DNA of 15,753 bases from Coemansia sp. RSA 1804 (GCA_027578815.1 JANBTH010000510.1:1-15753); one strand, 5' to 3'; counted from the stretch's first letter, positions 7,691 to 15,443 are shown. The notes: a model not told the origin generated them from the sequence alone. Numbers and translations: made by a program.

Positions 7691-9901
7691 ATGGAACCAA
7701 GAGTGCTTGTTGTTTCGCTTTTTGCGCCATACTCTGTCAATTTCGATGCTGCGCCCAAGACTTTGCAACGTAACGGCATCTCTGGCACCGGGTCTCCTGG
7801 TTCAGATGGCAGAAAGCCAAGCCGCAACGGATCTATGAGCCGCAACTTGATATGGAATGGGCGGCGCAGCAGCGTACATCGCACACACACAACGCCGCTG
7901 GGCCATCACGGCCAGCCACATAGCCGCAGACGATCGACATTTTCTGTGAAGCTTTCGCCGATCTCTCGCACAAGCATTGACTGCTCAGATCCGGCCAACC
8001 CTCTGCTGCCAGGCAATAAACACGAGAACGGCCTTTCTACATGCAGTGAAGGAGATGGCGACCAGCATGCTCTGTCGGATGTTGGGGTCAAGGGAAACCC
8101 AGCTCCAGGCGGGAATAACAGCAAACCCGGCCCGTCCCAGCTTGCCTACACTATCGACGAAGCAGCAGGTGTTCATACCCCACCTGCAGACACGCTTGAT
8201 TTTACACGCAAAATGAACATGGAACAGCTGCTGAAGAAGCAGGAAAGAGCTGCTGGTACAGGGAAGCATAGGCGCTTGCTGCATAACCAGCTGGCACATA
8301 CGGCCAACAGTGCAAAGCACTCTTTACTCAAGAGCACAAGCAAGACCAAACAGTCTGGAGATACCCCAAACCTCAGCAGCAGCGCGACATATGAGGGAGA
8401 TATGCAAGAACAAGAATATGATTCGCTCGCCAGCGCTACTTCAAAGCTTCAGATTGACCCGCACGAAGACAAAGGACCGGGTCTGGCTTTTTCAAGCGCA
8501 GAGGGCTCTGTTCCGGGCACTGGTGACTCTTTTGTGGTTGAACATCTCAATGTAGGCAACATTGGCCTGTTCAACGCAGTCAATGCTAGTCTTGAGCTTT
8601 TTGCTGAGCGCGTTTGGGTTGGAGAGCTTGGAATATCCACAGACGGCTGGTCAGAGAGCCGAAAGTCGGCTGTGTCGGACAAACTTCTCGATGAGTTTGA
8701 GACCCTTCCAGTGTTTGTTTCCGACAAGGAGTTTGAAGGGCACTATGGACGCTTTAGCAAGCAGCTTATATGGCCAGTGTTCCACTACGTTATGCCGGAA
8801 ATGCCTCAGTGGCATGGCTGGGAAAAATCTGCGTACGAGGCAGCACTATCGACATGCGAAAAGTTTGCCGACCGCATAGTCGAAATTTACCGTGAGGGCG
8901 ACATAATCTGGGTCAACGACTATCACTTGATGCTTTTGCCTCGACTTATTAGACAGCGCCTCCCGACTGCAAAGATAGGGTTCTTCCTCCACATTCCGTT
9001 TCCCAGCTCTGAGATATTCCGCTGTCTTCATGTGCGCAAAGAGCTGCTTGAAGGAGTGCTTGGCGCAGACGTGGTCGGACTGCAGACATTCGCATACAAA
9101 AGGCACTTTGTCCACACTGCAAAACGCGTCCTTGGGGTTGAGGGCTCGCCAAGCGGACTAATCACGGAAAGCGGCCATGTCGCTGTTGGACAGTATGCGA
9201 TGGGTCTGGACCCTGCTGGCGTCGAGGAAAAGTGGAGCAACGCGTCAGTTGGCGAGCTCATAGAGTTTCTAAACGAGAAATATATGGGCAAGTATCTTCT
9301 TGTTGGGCGCGACAAGCTCGACCACGTAAAGGGGGTGCGCCAGAAGCTGCTAGGGTACGAGTGCTTTTTGAACGAGAATCCGGAATTTCCTTCGAAAACT
9401 GTGTTCATACAGATAGCCTTGACAACAGCAGAACACAACGAACTGCAGGTCCAGGCCATGGATGTCGTGAACAGAATCAACTCTAGATTTGGCACAATTG
9501 AACACCAGCCTGTTGTGTTCTTCCACAAGGATATCCCTTACAACCAGTATCTTGCTCTGCTCTCCAGAGCTGACGCAATGGTTATCACCTCGCTTCGTGA
9601 CGGCATGAATCTGACGTCACACGAGTATGTCCTCTGCCAGCGCGAGAAGAACTCTCCACTGATCCTAAGCGAGTTTGTTGGAACGTATGGCGCATTTAGT
9701 GGTGGGGCTCTTGGCGTAAATCCGATGGACACCAAAGCCATTGCGCAGGCCATCAAGGATGCGCTTCTCATGGGCGCCGAAGAAAAGCTGGGCCGGTGGA
9801 ATCTTTTGCATCAACAGGTGCTTACCAACAGCGCGACAAGCTTTGTGTCTTCGTTTATTGCGGACGTCAAGTCTGTAAAGCCCGAACTGACGAACCAGTG
9901 A
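7691..9901 (+). CDS. Trehalose-6-phosphate synthase subunit, Tsl1/Tps3-like, GT20 domain only
   Basis: A 736-residue GT20-family protein of the fungal trehalose synthase complex. The N-terminal motif RVLVVSLFAPYSVNFD (4-19) resembles the start of yeast Tsl1/Tps3. About 250 residues of Ser/Arg/His-rich, probably disordered and phosphorylatable sequence follow, then the GT20 domain (about 280-735). Catalytic positions mapped on E. coli OtsA: Tyr352 and Trp361 (Tyr76/Trp85), Asp410 in NDYHL (Asp130), the His of FFLHIPFP (His154), Lys547 (Lys267), and Asp637 and Glu645 in RDGMNLTSHE (Asp361/Glu369) are kept. The active-site Arg262 position is Lys542 (GRDKLDHVKG), there is no SNR loop for Arg9, and the GG loop reads NIGLF. 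This pattern fits a regulatory or weakly active subunit better than the main Tps1 enzyme. Unlike Tsl1/Tps3/Tps2 it stops after GT20, with no HAD phosphatase-like domain before the next gene. The start is the first ATG. No intron is needed. Confidence 0.85.
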   Translation: MEPRVLVVSLFAPYSVNFDAAPKTLQRNGISGTGSPGSDGRKPSRNGSMSRNLIWNGRRSSVHRTHTTPLGHHGQPHSRRRSTFSVKLSPISRTSIDCSDPANPLLPGNKHENGLSTCSEGDGDQHALSDVGVKGNPAPGGNNSKPGPSQLAYTIDEAAGVHTPPADTLDFTRKMNMEQLLKKQERAAGTGKHRRLLHNQLAHTANSAKHSLLKSTSKTKQSGDTPNLSSSATYEGDMQEQEYDSLASATSKLQIDPHEDKGPGLAFSSAEGSVPGTGDSFVVEHLNVGNIGLFNAVNASLELFAERVWVGELGISTDGWSESRKSAVSDKLLDEFETLPVFVSDKEFEGHYGRFSKQLIWPVFHYVMPEMPQWHGWEKSAYEAALSTCEKFADRIVEIYREGDIIWVNDYHLMLLPRLIRQRLPTAKIGFFLHIPFPSSEIFRCLHVRKELLEGVLGADVVGLQTFAYKRHFVHTAKRVLGVEGSPSGLITESGHVAVGQYAMGLDPAGVEEKWSNASVGELIEFLNEKYMGKYLLVGRDKLDHVKGVRQKLLGYECFLNENPEFPSKTVFIQIALTTAEHNELQVQAMDVVNRINSRFGTIEHQPVVFFHKDIPYNQYLALLSRADAMVITSLRDGMNLTSHEYVLCQREKNSPLILSEFVGTYGAFSGGALGVNPMDTKAIAQAIKDALLMGAEEKLGRWNLLHQQVLTNSATSFVSSFIADVKSVKPELTNQ

Positions 9902-10237
9902 ATGGCAGATATCAGCACTTAATCTATGAATAGCACATGCTGCAAGTGGAAAAGCACGCGTTGCCAGTGTTTGCCAGACAAGACTTTTATATCACAAGTG
10001 AAAACAACGTATATTACAATATGTGCGCCTACATCATACTAAACAGCGACTAAGGCTACTAAATATAGATATATTCAAACGCTCTCTGCAGAAATACCAT
10101 GTTTGCCGAATGTAATTTGTTTGCTAGTTTTCACGTTTATAACACTATCAGCTATTGCATTTGAAATATAAAAGACGGGAAAAACATACCAAGCAGCAGA
10201 CAACATGCGATTTGCTGGGTATTCATACTGAAATGGC
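9902..10237. other. Convergent intergenic gap between the trehalose gene and NOG2
   Basis: 336 bases of AT-rich DNA between two converging stop codons. I looked for a continuation of the trehalose gene into a phosphatase domain (HAD motif DxDxT) and found none. No RNA gene or repeat is recognisable. It should contain both 3' UTRs and polyadenylation sites. Confidence 0.6.
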
Positions 10238-12397
10238 TCACTTCATATTCTTCGAAACCCTCCATGATCCTGGCTTGCGCATCCGTTTTATCTTGGATTC
10301 TGGTGCAACAGGGCGGATCTTGTTGCGGTTACGATTCTTGATATTGGCATCCGCATAGTAGTGCTTGCCGACCTTCATCTTGTTCGTTGTCATTCGAGTA
10401 GCCTTGCCAAAACCGGTCGCCATCACCGCATTTTGCTCTCCTCTTGCTTTCTCTTCAACAATATCGCGCTCACCAACACCTCCATCAGCGCTGTCTTGTT
10501 CTTTACGCATACCTTCATCAGTACCTTCATCCTCACCATCGCTTTCAGAAGATGAGAAATCAGAGTCCAACTCAGAGTCAACTATCTTGTTTTCACTGAC
10601 TGCGCTCTGGAAGACTTCGTCCCAGTCAGGCTCCTCAACCTCCTCTGCTTCCAAATCGTCGGCCTTTCGTTTGTGGGTTGCGGCCACCGAATTGCCATCA
10701 TCTGCACCGGCCGCTACCTCACCGGACACCGCACTGTTTGGCTCTTCATACGCAATCAACGCCTTTTCGGCCTCCCGCAACTCGTTGTCGCCCTCAAGAT
10801 CAACAGGAAGATAGTCGGCGGCAACAGGAATTTTGCTAAACTTTTGCGTAACATTGAAGGATGCCAGACTAATATTGCTGCCTTTCTTCTCATCTGCATC
10901 CTCGTCGCCCTCTCTCTCCGCCGTTTCCTCAGCTGAAAGGAGACCCCCAGTGCCAGCACTCAACTTTGCAGAGGCCTTAGAGGCAAGAGCATCCATGTCT
11001 GCGTGCGGCTTGTCACGAGGCTCGGCATATTCGGAAGGCGCACGATAATGTGGCAAGCGGCCACGCAGCCAGTCATTGATAACCATCTTGGAAACAACAT
11101 GCAGGTTGGGTTCTCCCCCCTTGTTGAGCTTTCCTGTGGCATTGGCAAGCTCTGTCAAAAAGTCATATGCGTCGTCCCACTTGTCGATGTTGTAGTGGCG
11201 CTGAATATATTCCTTCCGCACGCGATTCAGAATCTCGGGGATATAGTCCTCGGGCGAAATAAGGCTCTCCGTGCGGATAGAGCCCTTTAGCACAATATCC
11301 GTATCAGTATCTGAAGAAGAAAACTGCACAATTCCCGGACAGTCAATAAGGTAGATACGGCGTGTCATCGTAATGTACTGCCATACCTTGGTCTCTCCGG
11401 GAATCGGGGCAACATTGCACACCTTCTTTTGCCGAAGCGTGTTAATGATCGAGCTCTTCCCAGTATTTGGATACCCAATAAGGCCTACGCTTATCTGCTT
11501 CTTGTCTGCATGCAGTCTGGTAAACTGACGAAGAAGCTGGATCAAAGAACCTTTGCCAAATGAATTGTTGATGCTGGCGTGGAAAGCAAGTGTTGGGTAC
11601 TCGCGAGAAAGAACCTTGACCCAACGTGCTGTCACCCAGGTCGGAACCAGATCAACTTTGTTTAGAATATAAACCAAGTGCTTGTGGGGCGCCTCAGTCT
11701 TCAAGTACTTTTCCACATGATAGCATCGTGTACCCTGAGGATCACGCGCATCCAATACATGTAAAACAACGTCAGACGAATCAATAACCTTATAAAGCTC
11801 GTTCCAGATGCGCTTTGAAGTTCCTGCACTAAAGTACCAGTCGCGCGCAACATCGTTGGATTCAGTCTGATTGGCGACCAGGTTTGTATCCTTTTTGTGA
11901 TCGTAGCCGTCGTTCGAATCGGTAATCTTCCGAACAAGATTCTCATAGTCCTCAACATTGAGTTTAGGTCGTTTACGTTGTGCCTTTGGGCCAAACGTTT
12001 CACCAAATGATTCTGTCTGCAACATATTGACGCGACCAATCTGGGCGTTGTCGTGCAAAAGACTAGTGGGCAGCTTGCTCCGACGAAGAAGAACTTGGTA
12101 AGGATCGTTAACCTTGGCAGCCATCTGCTCCCGAAACTCCTCCAGCGCCTTTTGGCCGATTACCCGAGTGTTTCCAAACCATCTGCGGTTGGGCTCAATG
12201 CGCGCCACGGGCGAATCCTTTGACTGAAAGGCAGCGGCCTTGACGAGAGTTCCCTTGCGGTCATACTTGGCCTTTCCGCCGCGAAGCATATTCAGATACT
12301 GAACTTTTTTGCGATCATGGTAAAAGTTTTCACCCTTGAGCCTAAGGTTCCCTGGAACTGTTTGGGCCTTGGACCCGTCCTTCTTTTGAACACCCAT
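10238..12397 (-). CDS. NOG2: Nucleolar GTPase Nog2 (GNL2/Nug2), 60S ribosome assembly
   Basis: A 719-residue circularly permuted GTPase that acts on pre-60S particles in the nucleolus and nucleoplasm before export. The N-terminal NGP1NT domain is highly conserved (NLRLKGENFYHDRKKV at 17-32, RRWFGNTRVI at 71-80, KLPTSLL at 108-114, FGPKAQRKRPKL at 135-146). The GTPase motifs come in permuted order: DARDP (216-220), G4 NKVD (246-249), G5 HASIN (273-277), G1 GYPNTGKS (308-315), G2 Thr336 in PGETK, G3 DCPG (352-355). The YIPEIL...KGGEPN...LRGRLPHYRAP region (385-454) is typical of the family. The C-terminal third is acidic and low in complexity, then ends in a strongly basic tail (KNRNRNKIRP...KIKRMRKPGSWRVSK), probably for RNA or nucleolar binding. 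The ATG has A at -3 and aligns with the family start. No intron is present. It is divergent from mL41 and convergent with the trehalose gene. Confidence 0.96.
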   Translation of the reverse strand: MGVQKKDGSKAQTVPGNLRLKGENFYHDRKKVQYLNMLRGGKAKYDRKGTLVKAAAFQSKDSPVARIEPNRRWFGNTRVIGQKALEEFREQMAAKVNDPYQVLLRRSKLPTSLLHDNAQIGRVNMLQTESFGETFGPKAQRKRPKLNVEDYENLVRKITDSNDGYDHKKDTNLVANQTESNDVARDWYFSAGTSKRIWNELYKVIDSSDVVLHVLDARDPQGTRCYHVEKYLKTEAPHKHLVYILNKVDLVPTWVTARWVKVLSREYPTLAFHASINNSFGKGSLIQLLRQFTRLHADKKQISVGLIGYPNTGKSSIINTLRQKKVCNVAPIPGETKVWQYITMTRRIYLIDCPGIVQFSSSDTDTDIVLKGSIRTESLISPEDYIPEILNRVRKEYIQRHYNIDKWDDAYDFLTELANATGKLNKGGEPNLHVVSKMVINDWLRGRLPHYRAPSEYAEPRDKPHADMDALASKASAKLSAGTGGLLSAEETAEREGDEDADEKKGSNISLASFNVTQKFSKIPVAADYLPVDLEGDNELREAEKALIAYEEPNSAVSGEVAAGADDGNSVAATHKRKADDLEAEEVEEPDWDEVFQSAVSENKIVDSELDSDFSSSESDGEDEGTDEGMRKEQDSADGGVGERDIVEEKARGEQNAVMATGFGKATRMTTNKMKVGKHYYADANIKNRNRNKIRPVAPESKIKRMRKPGSWRVSKNMK

Positions 12398-12450
12398 GTT
12401 TCTGCTGCCGCCAAATTATGTCCTCTTTCCAGTACCCTTCGTCAATAGGT

Positions 12451-12462
12451 GTTATATATAAC
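12451..12462. promoter_or_regulatory. TATA-containing palindrome upstream of NOG2
   Basis: GTTATATATAAC is a perfect 12-base palindrome whose near edge lies 53 bases upstream of the NOG2 ATG (read on the minus strand). Its TATATATA core is the best TATA candidate for NOG2. Palindromy of a TA run is partly trivial. Confidence 0.35.
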
Positions 12463-12786
12463 GGAGAAGAGAAGGAAAAGAAGCCTGGCTTGTGTCAAAC
12501 AATAAAAAGAAAGTAAAAAGTGCTAAAAGGAAAATAGGTTTGGGTGGGTGAAAGCGAGGACGTTCAGAATAATGGCGCCCCACAACAAAATAAAATTTTC
12601 TTTTTTGTTATTTTGATCTGATATTTTTAATTATATTAGAAGGTATTAAATGTCGCAATCACGCTGCTTTTGTGTTTATCAGCACTAGACGGCGGAACGA
12701 ACACTTTTCTTTTCTTATTTCAATAATTCTTTCACTTTTCTGCTACATTGCCATTCTAATTGGCAGTTTCTATCTCTTTACACCAG

Positions 12787-12794
12787 TATAAATA
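12787..12794 (+). promoter_or_regulatory. Candidate TATA box of the mL41 gene
   Basis: TATAAATA ends 22 bases before the ATG at 12817. If it works with a metazoan- or S. pombe-like spacing of about 25-32 bases from TATA to the start site, the transcript would begin almost at the ATG. With a longer scanning distance the mRNA would begin inside the gene, so the element may instead be non-functional. Confidence 0.35.
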
Positions 12795-12816
12795 GCAAGG
12801 CTTTTGCAATCACGAG

Positions 12817-13183
12817 ATGCAAGAGGTTATTCGCGGTCTGTTTAGAGGCGCTAAGCGCGGTGTTATGACTTCAAAAAAAGGTCGCAACTTTTACAAGGGA
12901 AATCGCACAGGGTCTATGGGAAGCCACACAAAGCATGGTGGATATGTCATCGATCTAGACAAGGTTCGGACGTATGTTGTGCCTGATCTTTCGAACTGCG
13001 AAGTAAGTGTTCTGCGTAGATGTAGCTATATATTGGCGTTCTTTTGTGTTGCAATGCTCTAACCACATATCGAACCACCGCCGCACGCCTTCATCCATGT
13101 AGCTCAAGCCCTACGTCGCACGCAGCTCAGACAAATTTAAAGTTGATCCTTGTACAGCCGATATTTTCCTCAGCAATAAATAG
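12817..13183 (+). CDS. MRPL27: Mitochondrial ribosomal protein mL41 (yeast Mrpl27), two exons
   Basis: Join 12817-13002 and 13103-13183; an 88-residue protein of the mitochondrial large ribosomal subunit. Exon 1 carries KKGRNFYKGNRTGSMGSHTK, then GGYVIDLDKVRTYVVPDLSN, which aligns closely with the mL41 core (yeast: YKG..GIGRHTKFGGYV, KVRTYVTPD). Splicing at a GTAAGT donor restores the conserved CELKPYV across the junction (phase 0), which proves the intron call. Without splicing the frame would run into the intron and stop after 81 residues, losing LKPYV. The N-terminus is basic (RGLFRGAKRGVMTSKKGR), suitable for mitochondrial import. The protein is clearly shorter than yeast (146 aa) and human (137 aa) mL41 and ends 21 residues after KPYV. 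AATAAA overlaps the last codons and stop. It shares a divergent promoter with NOG2. Confidence 0.92.
13003..13102 (+). other. Spliceosomal intron of the mL41 gene (100 nt)
   Basis: GTAAGT donor at 13003-13008, CTCTAAC branch site at 13057-13063 (branch A 13062), TGTAG acceptor ending at 13102. It interrupts the conserved (F/C)ELKPYV motif between Glu62 and Leu63 in phase 0. This is the only complete intron I can demonstrate in the window and it serves as a yardstick for the acceptor at 1165. Confidence 0.92.
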
Positions 13184-13396
13184 AGATGGTGCATAACGAT
13201 ACAGTTTCGATGTATGATTGTTGTTCATGCATTCTATTGCTGGCTTTTTTTCTGGAAAGTGATAATTGCAAATATATTTGTTCCATTAGCCTGTTGCGAC
13301 ACGTTACAAACAACCAAACTAGAGCCAGTTATTTGATTGACTAGCAAGAACATAATGGTTTTAATGATCAAATGAATAGATAAAATCTCCAAGGAC

Positions 13397-13418
13397 CCAT
13401 GTCTTTTAGCAGACATGG
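13397..13418. repeat. Perfect 8-bp inverted repeat with 6-base loop
   Basis: CCATGTCT (13397-13404) and AGACATGG (13411-13418) flank the loop TTTAGC. The stem is half G/C, so it could form a hairpin in RNA. It lies about 215 bases past the mL41 stop, further than a typical short fungal 3' UTR. Confidence 0.5.
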
Positions 13419-13487
13419 CACACTCAATGGTGATCCCAAAGAAACCCATTATCCCGAGTCAGAAAACCAATGACATGGCTGACATTG

Positions 13488-13524
13488 TGCTAACAACCTC
13501 TCATTGTTTTAGTAAATTTTGCAG
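13488..13524 (+). other. Orphan branch-site and acceptor pair
   Basis: TGCTAAC at 13488-13494 fits the fungal branch-site consensus. TTTTGCAG ends at 13524, with an alternative TTTTAG ending at 13512. The spacing from branch A 13493 is 31 or 19 bases, shorter than the 40-42 bases seen at the two better acceptors here. The sequence after 13524 is open in all three frames for about 90-150 bases, so it cannot tell which frame, if any, is coding. It could end an intron in the MATE 5' leader or in an unrecognised small gene. Confidence 0.25.
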
Positions 13525-13604
13525 GCCTTCGACTGCGGCCAGAACACTGTATACCTTTTCTGCCGCTTTCCGTGGAAGAGAATGCCGAGTTATTCTCACG
13601 ATAC

Positions 13605-13616
13605 TTCTTATAAGAA
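13605..13616. repeat. 12-base perfect palindrome
   Basis: TTCTTATAAGAA reads identically on both strands. It is AT-rich and may be a protein-binding site or a TATA-like element (TTATAA core) about 280 bases upstream of the MATE start. Function is not shown. Confidence 0.4.
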
Positions 13617-13633
13617 TCGCTTTTCTTAATTTT

Positions 13634-13658
13634 ACCAGCTTCTGCAACAAAAGCTGGT
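13634..13658. repeat. Perfect 8-bp inverted repeat with 9-base loop
   Basis: ACCAGCTT (13634-13641) and AAGCTGGT (13651-13658) flank a 9-base loop, with one further possible T-G pair outside. A G/A-rich then A-rich run follows directly. No U-run follows as in a polymerase III or bacterial-type terminator. Confidence 0.5.
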
Positions 13659-13892
13659 GTAGTGGAAAAAAATAATATCTGTGCGCAATTTTCCCCCTTC
13701 AAACCTGCGAGAATAAAAAGTCAACGCTAAGCATCATTGTGCTGCTCACATCTTTTTTTTGTAATTATTTTACATCTGTTTCCAGAGTCATCTACATACG
13801 CCTACTAAAAGACGCGTTTCTCTATAGACCATTCTGTTCCTGCTGCTGTACTATCGGTGGCTGATCTGACAAACACTATCTCTGCTTACAAA

Positions 13893-15443
13893 ATGACAAT
13901 ACCAGGTCAGGAACCGCAGCCAGATATTGAGTCTGCCAGAGAGAATCTCGCTAATGGCGAGACGACACCACTTCTTAATACATCGGTATCCGAAGCTAGT
14001 TTTGAAATTCTGAGGCGCGACTCAAACGAAAGCTACATCCACGCGGCCAGCGGAGAAATCAGATGGATGATGTCTTCGTCGTCATTGACAACACTGACGC
14101 TGATGCTTCAATCTTCGTTTTTCTTTGTCAATGTTCTTGCAGTAAGCCATTTAGGTGCAGAGAACCTTGCGGCAATGTCCCTTGCCGTGACTTGTCAAGG
14201 AGTCATTGCAATGGCACCGACATTCGGGCTCCTTTCGGCCATGGACACATTTTGCAGCACGGCATACACTGCATCCCGCGATAAGACGCTTGTTGGATTC
14301 CATTTCCAGCGAGGCATAATTGCCGTATGTGCTTATTTTATTGCCGTGGTGCCGATACTGTGGAACGCCGAAAACCTTCTTTTGTTCCTCAGACAAGATC
14401 CAGAGATTGCGCATCTGTCTGGGTTGTATCTGCGTGTCCACATCCTAAGCATGCTGCCGTTTGCACTGTTTGAAGCAACAAAGCGCTATCTACAAGCTCA
14501 GGGTATAATGCGTGCTGCCACAATTGTCGTCATGGCTGTTGCGCCAATTCAGTGGATCAGCAACTTTGTATTTGTGCGCTCGTCAAGATTCGGGATGGGT
14601 TTTGTAGGCGCCCCAGTTGTAAACATAATTGCCAACTGCTTGTTACTTGTTGGAATAGTGCTGTATGCTTGTAATAGCCGTGCAAGAGAAGCATGGGGCG
14701 GATGGAGACTAAGTGCATTCCACAACATGTGGAGCTACTACAGACTTGCAATTCCCTCTGTTATTACGATATGTGCCGAATGGATTACTTTTGAGCTCCT
14801 AGCTCTTGGTGCATCGTACTTTGGGGCTAACCAGCTTGCGGGACAAGCAATTATGCTTAACTCTGTGGGATTGATATTTCAGCTTAGCAACGGTATTGCA
14901 TATAGCACTAGCCCTCGAATTGGCAATCTGATCGGGGCAGCAAAGCCTCGCCAGGCGCGTATAGCAGCAGATATGTCCATACTAGTGTCATGTCTCTTTG
15001 GAACAATGGGTACTCTTTTCTTGTTGTTCTTTGGCGGTTTGTGGATTTCTGTATATACTGAGGACCCGTATGTAGCCCGTGAAGCTGCAAGACTGGTTCC
15101 TGTTGCATGTATATTTATTGTGAGCGATGGACTGAATGCCATACTGAGCGCAATACTACGCGGGCTAGGACGCCAGAAGATCAGCGCAAACATCTTCCTA
15201 GCTGGATTCTATGCGTGCGCATTGCCAATTGCGGGGTATCTGGCTTATATAAGGCATCTAGAAACGCCCGGACTTTGGTGGGGAGTGTGTATTGGCGTCG
15301 TGATTGTTTGCATGCTTCAGATCCTCTACATATATTTGCGGATTGACTGGAAGGATGAGGTTCGTCTCTGCATGTTGCGGCTTAAGGAAAACAGTAGAAG
15401 CGATAACAAAGACGCTAACAGAAGTGAACCAGAATACTCTTAA
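13893..15443 (+). CDS. MATE-family multidrug/organic cation antiporter
   Basis: A 516-residue membrane carrier of the multidrug and toxic compound extrusion family, eukaryotic branch (yeast Erc1 and human MATE1 relatives), expected to export organic cations or metabolites in exchange for H+. A hydrophilic, presumably cytosolic N-terminus (1-55) precedes about 12 membrane segments between about 60 and 482. Family marks are KRYLQAQGIMRA (197-208), the TM7 motif CAEWITFELLALG (294-306) with Glu296 and Glu301 of the transport-site region, SPRIGNLIGAAKPRQA (340-355) in the loop between the halves, and ILRGLGRQKISA (421-432). The C-terminal tail (483-516) is charged. The substrate and the membrane (plasma or vacuolar) cannot be read from sequence. 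The start is the first ATG (A at -3); the frame is open 12 codons upstream without an ATG. It is convergent with the SOD gene, 131 bp away. Confidence 0.93.
   Translation: MTIPGQEPQPDIESARENLANGETTPLLNTSVSEASFEILRRDSNESYIHAASGEIRWMMSSSSLTTLTLMLQSSFFFVNVLAVSHLGAENLAAMSLAVTCQGVIAMAPTFGLLSAMDTFCSTAYTASRDKTLVGFHFQRGIIAVCAYFIAVVPILWNAENLLLFLRQDPEIAHLSGLYLRVHILSMLPFALFEATKRYLQAQGIMRAATIVVMAVAPIQWISNFVFVRSSRFGMGFVGAPVVNIIANCLLLVGIVLYACNSRAREAWGGWRLSAFHNMWSYYRLAIPSVITICAEWITFELLALGASYFGANQLAGQAIMLNSVGLIFQLSNGIAYSTSPRIGNLIGAAKPRQARIAADMSILVSCLFGTMGTLFLLFFGGLWISVYTEDPYVAREAARLVPVACIFIVSDGLNAILSAILRGLGRQKISANIFLAGFYACALPIAGYLAYIRHLETPGLWWGVCIGVVIVCMLQILYIYLRIDWKDEVRLCMLRLKENSRSDNKDANRSEPEYS

Larger units (their letters stand above)
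12398..12816. promoter_or_regulatory. Shared divergent promoter of NOG2 and the mL41 gene
   Basis: 419 bases between the two start codons, so both promoters must lie here or extend into the genes. Visible elements are a TATA-containing 12-base palindrome 53 bases from the NOG2 ATG, TATAAATA 22 bases before the mL41 ATG, and a central AT-rich block with AAAATTTT at 12592-12599, which resembles the core of the yeast RRPE ribosome-biogenesis element. The RRPE reading is weak because the motif is short and symmetric and the region is AT-rich. Confidence 0.55.
13184..13892. other. Intergenic region between mL41 and the MATE gene, with hairpins
   Basis: 709 bases holding the mL41 3' end and the MATE promoter. 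No gene is recognised with confidence. Three perfect inverted repeats (13397-13418, 13605-13616, 13634-13658) and an orphan branch-site/acceptor pair (13488-13524) lie within about 260 bases. An 86-codon frame at 13415-13675 starts with ATG but has no recognisable domain. The last about 120 bases are T-rich on the + strand, as expected of a promoter. Confidence 0.5.

Noticed and set aside
8449..9528. Long antisense frames inside the trehalose gene and similar frames inside the M16 and NOG2 genes
   Set aside because: They are shadows of conserved coding sequence on the other strand and contain no recognisable domains.
13857..13892. GTG codon at 13857 as the start of the MATE protein
   Set aside because: Fungal nuclear genes start at ATG. 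The ATG at 13893 has a good context (A at -3), and the added 12 residues show no conserved feature.
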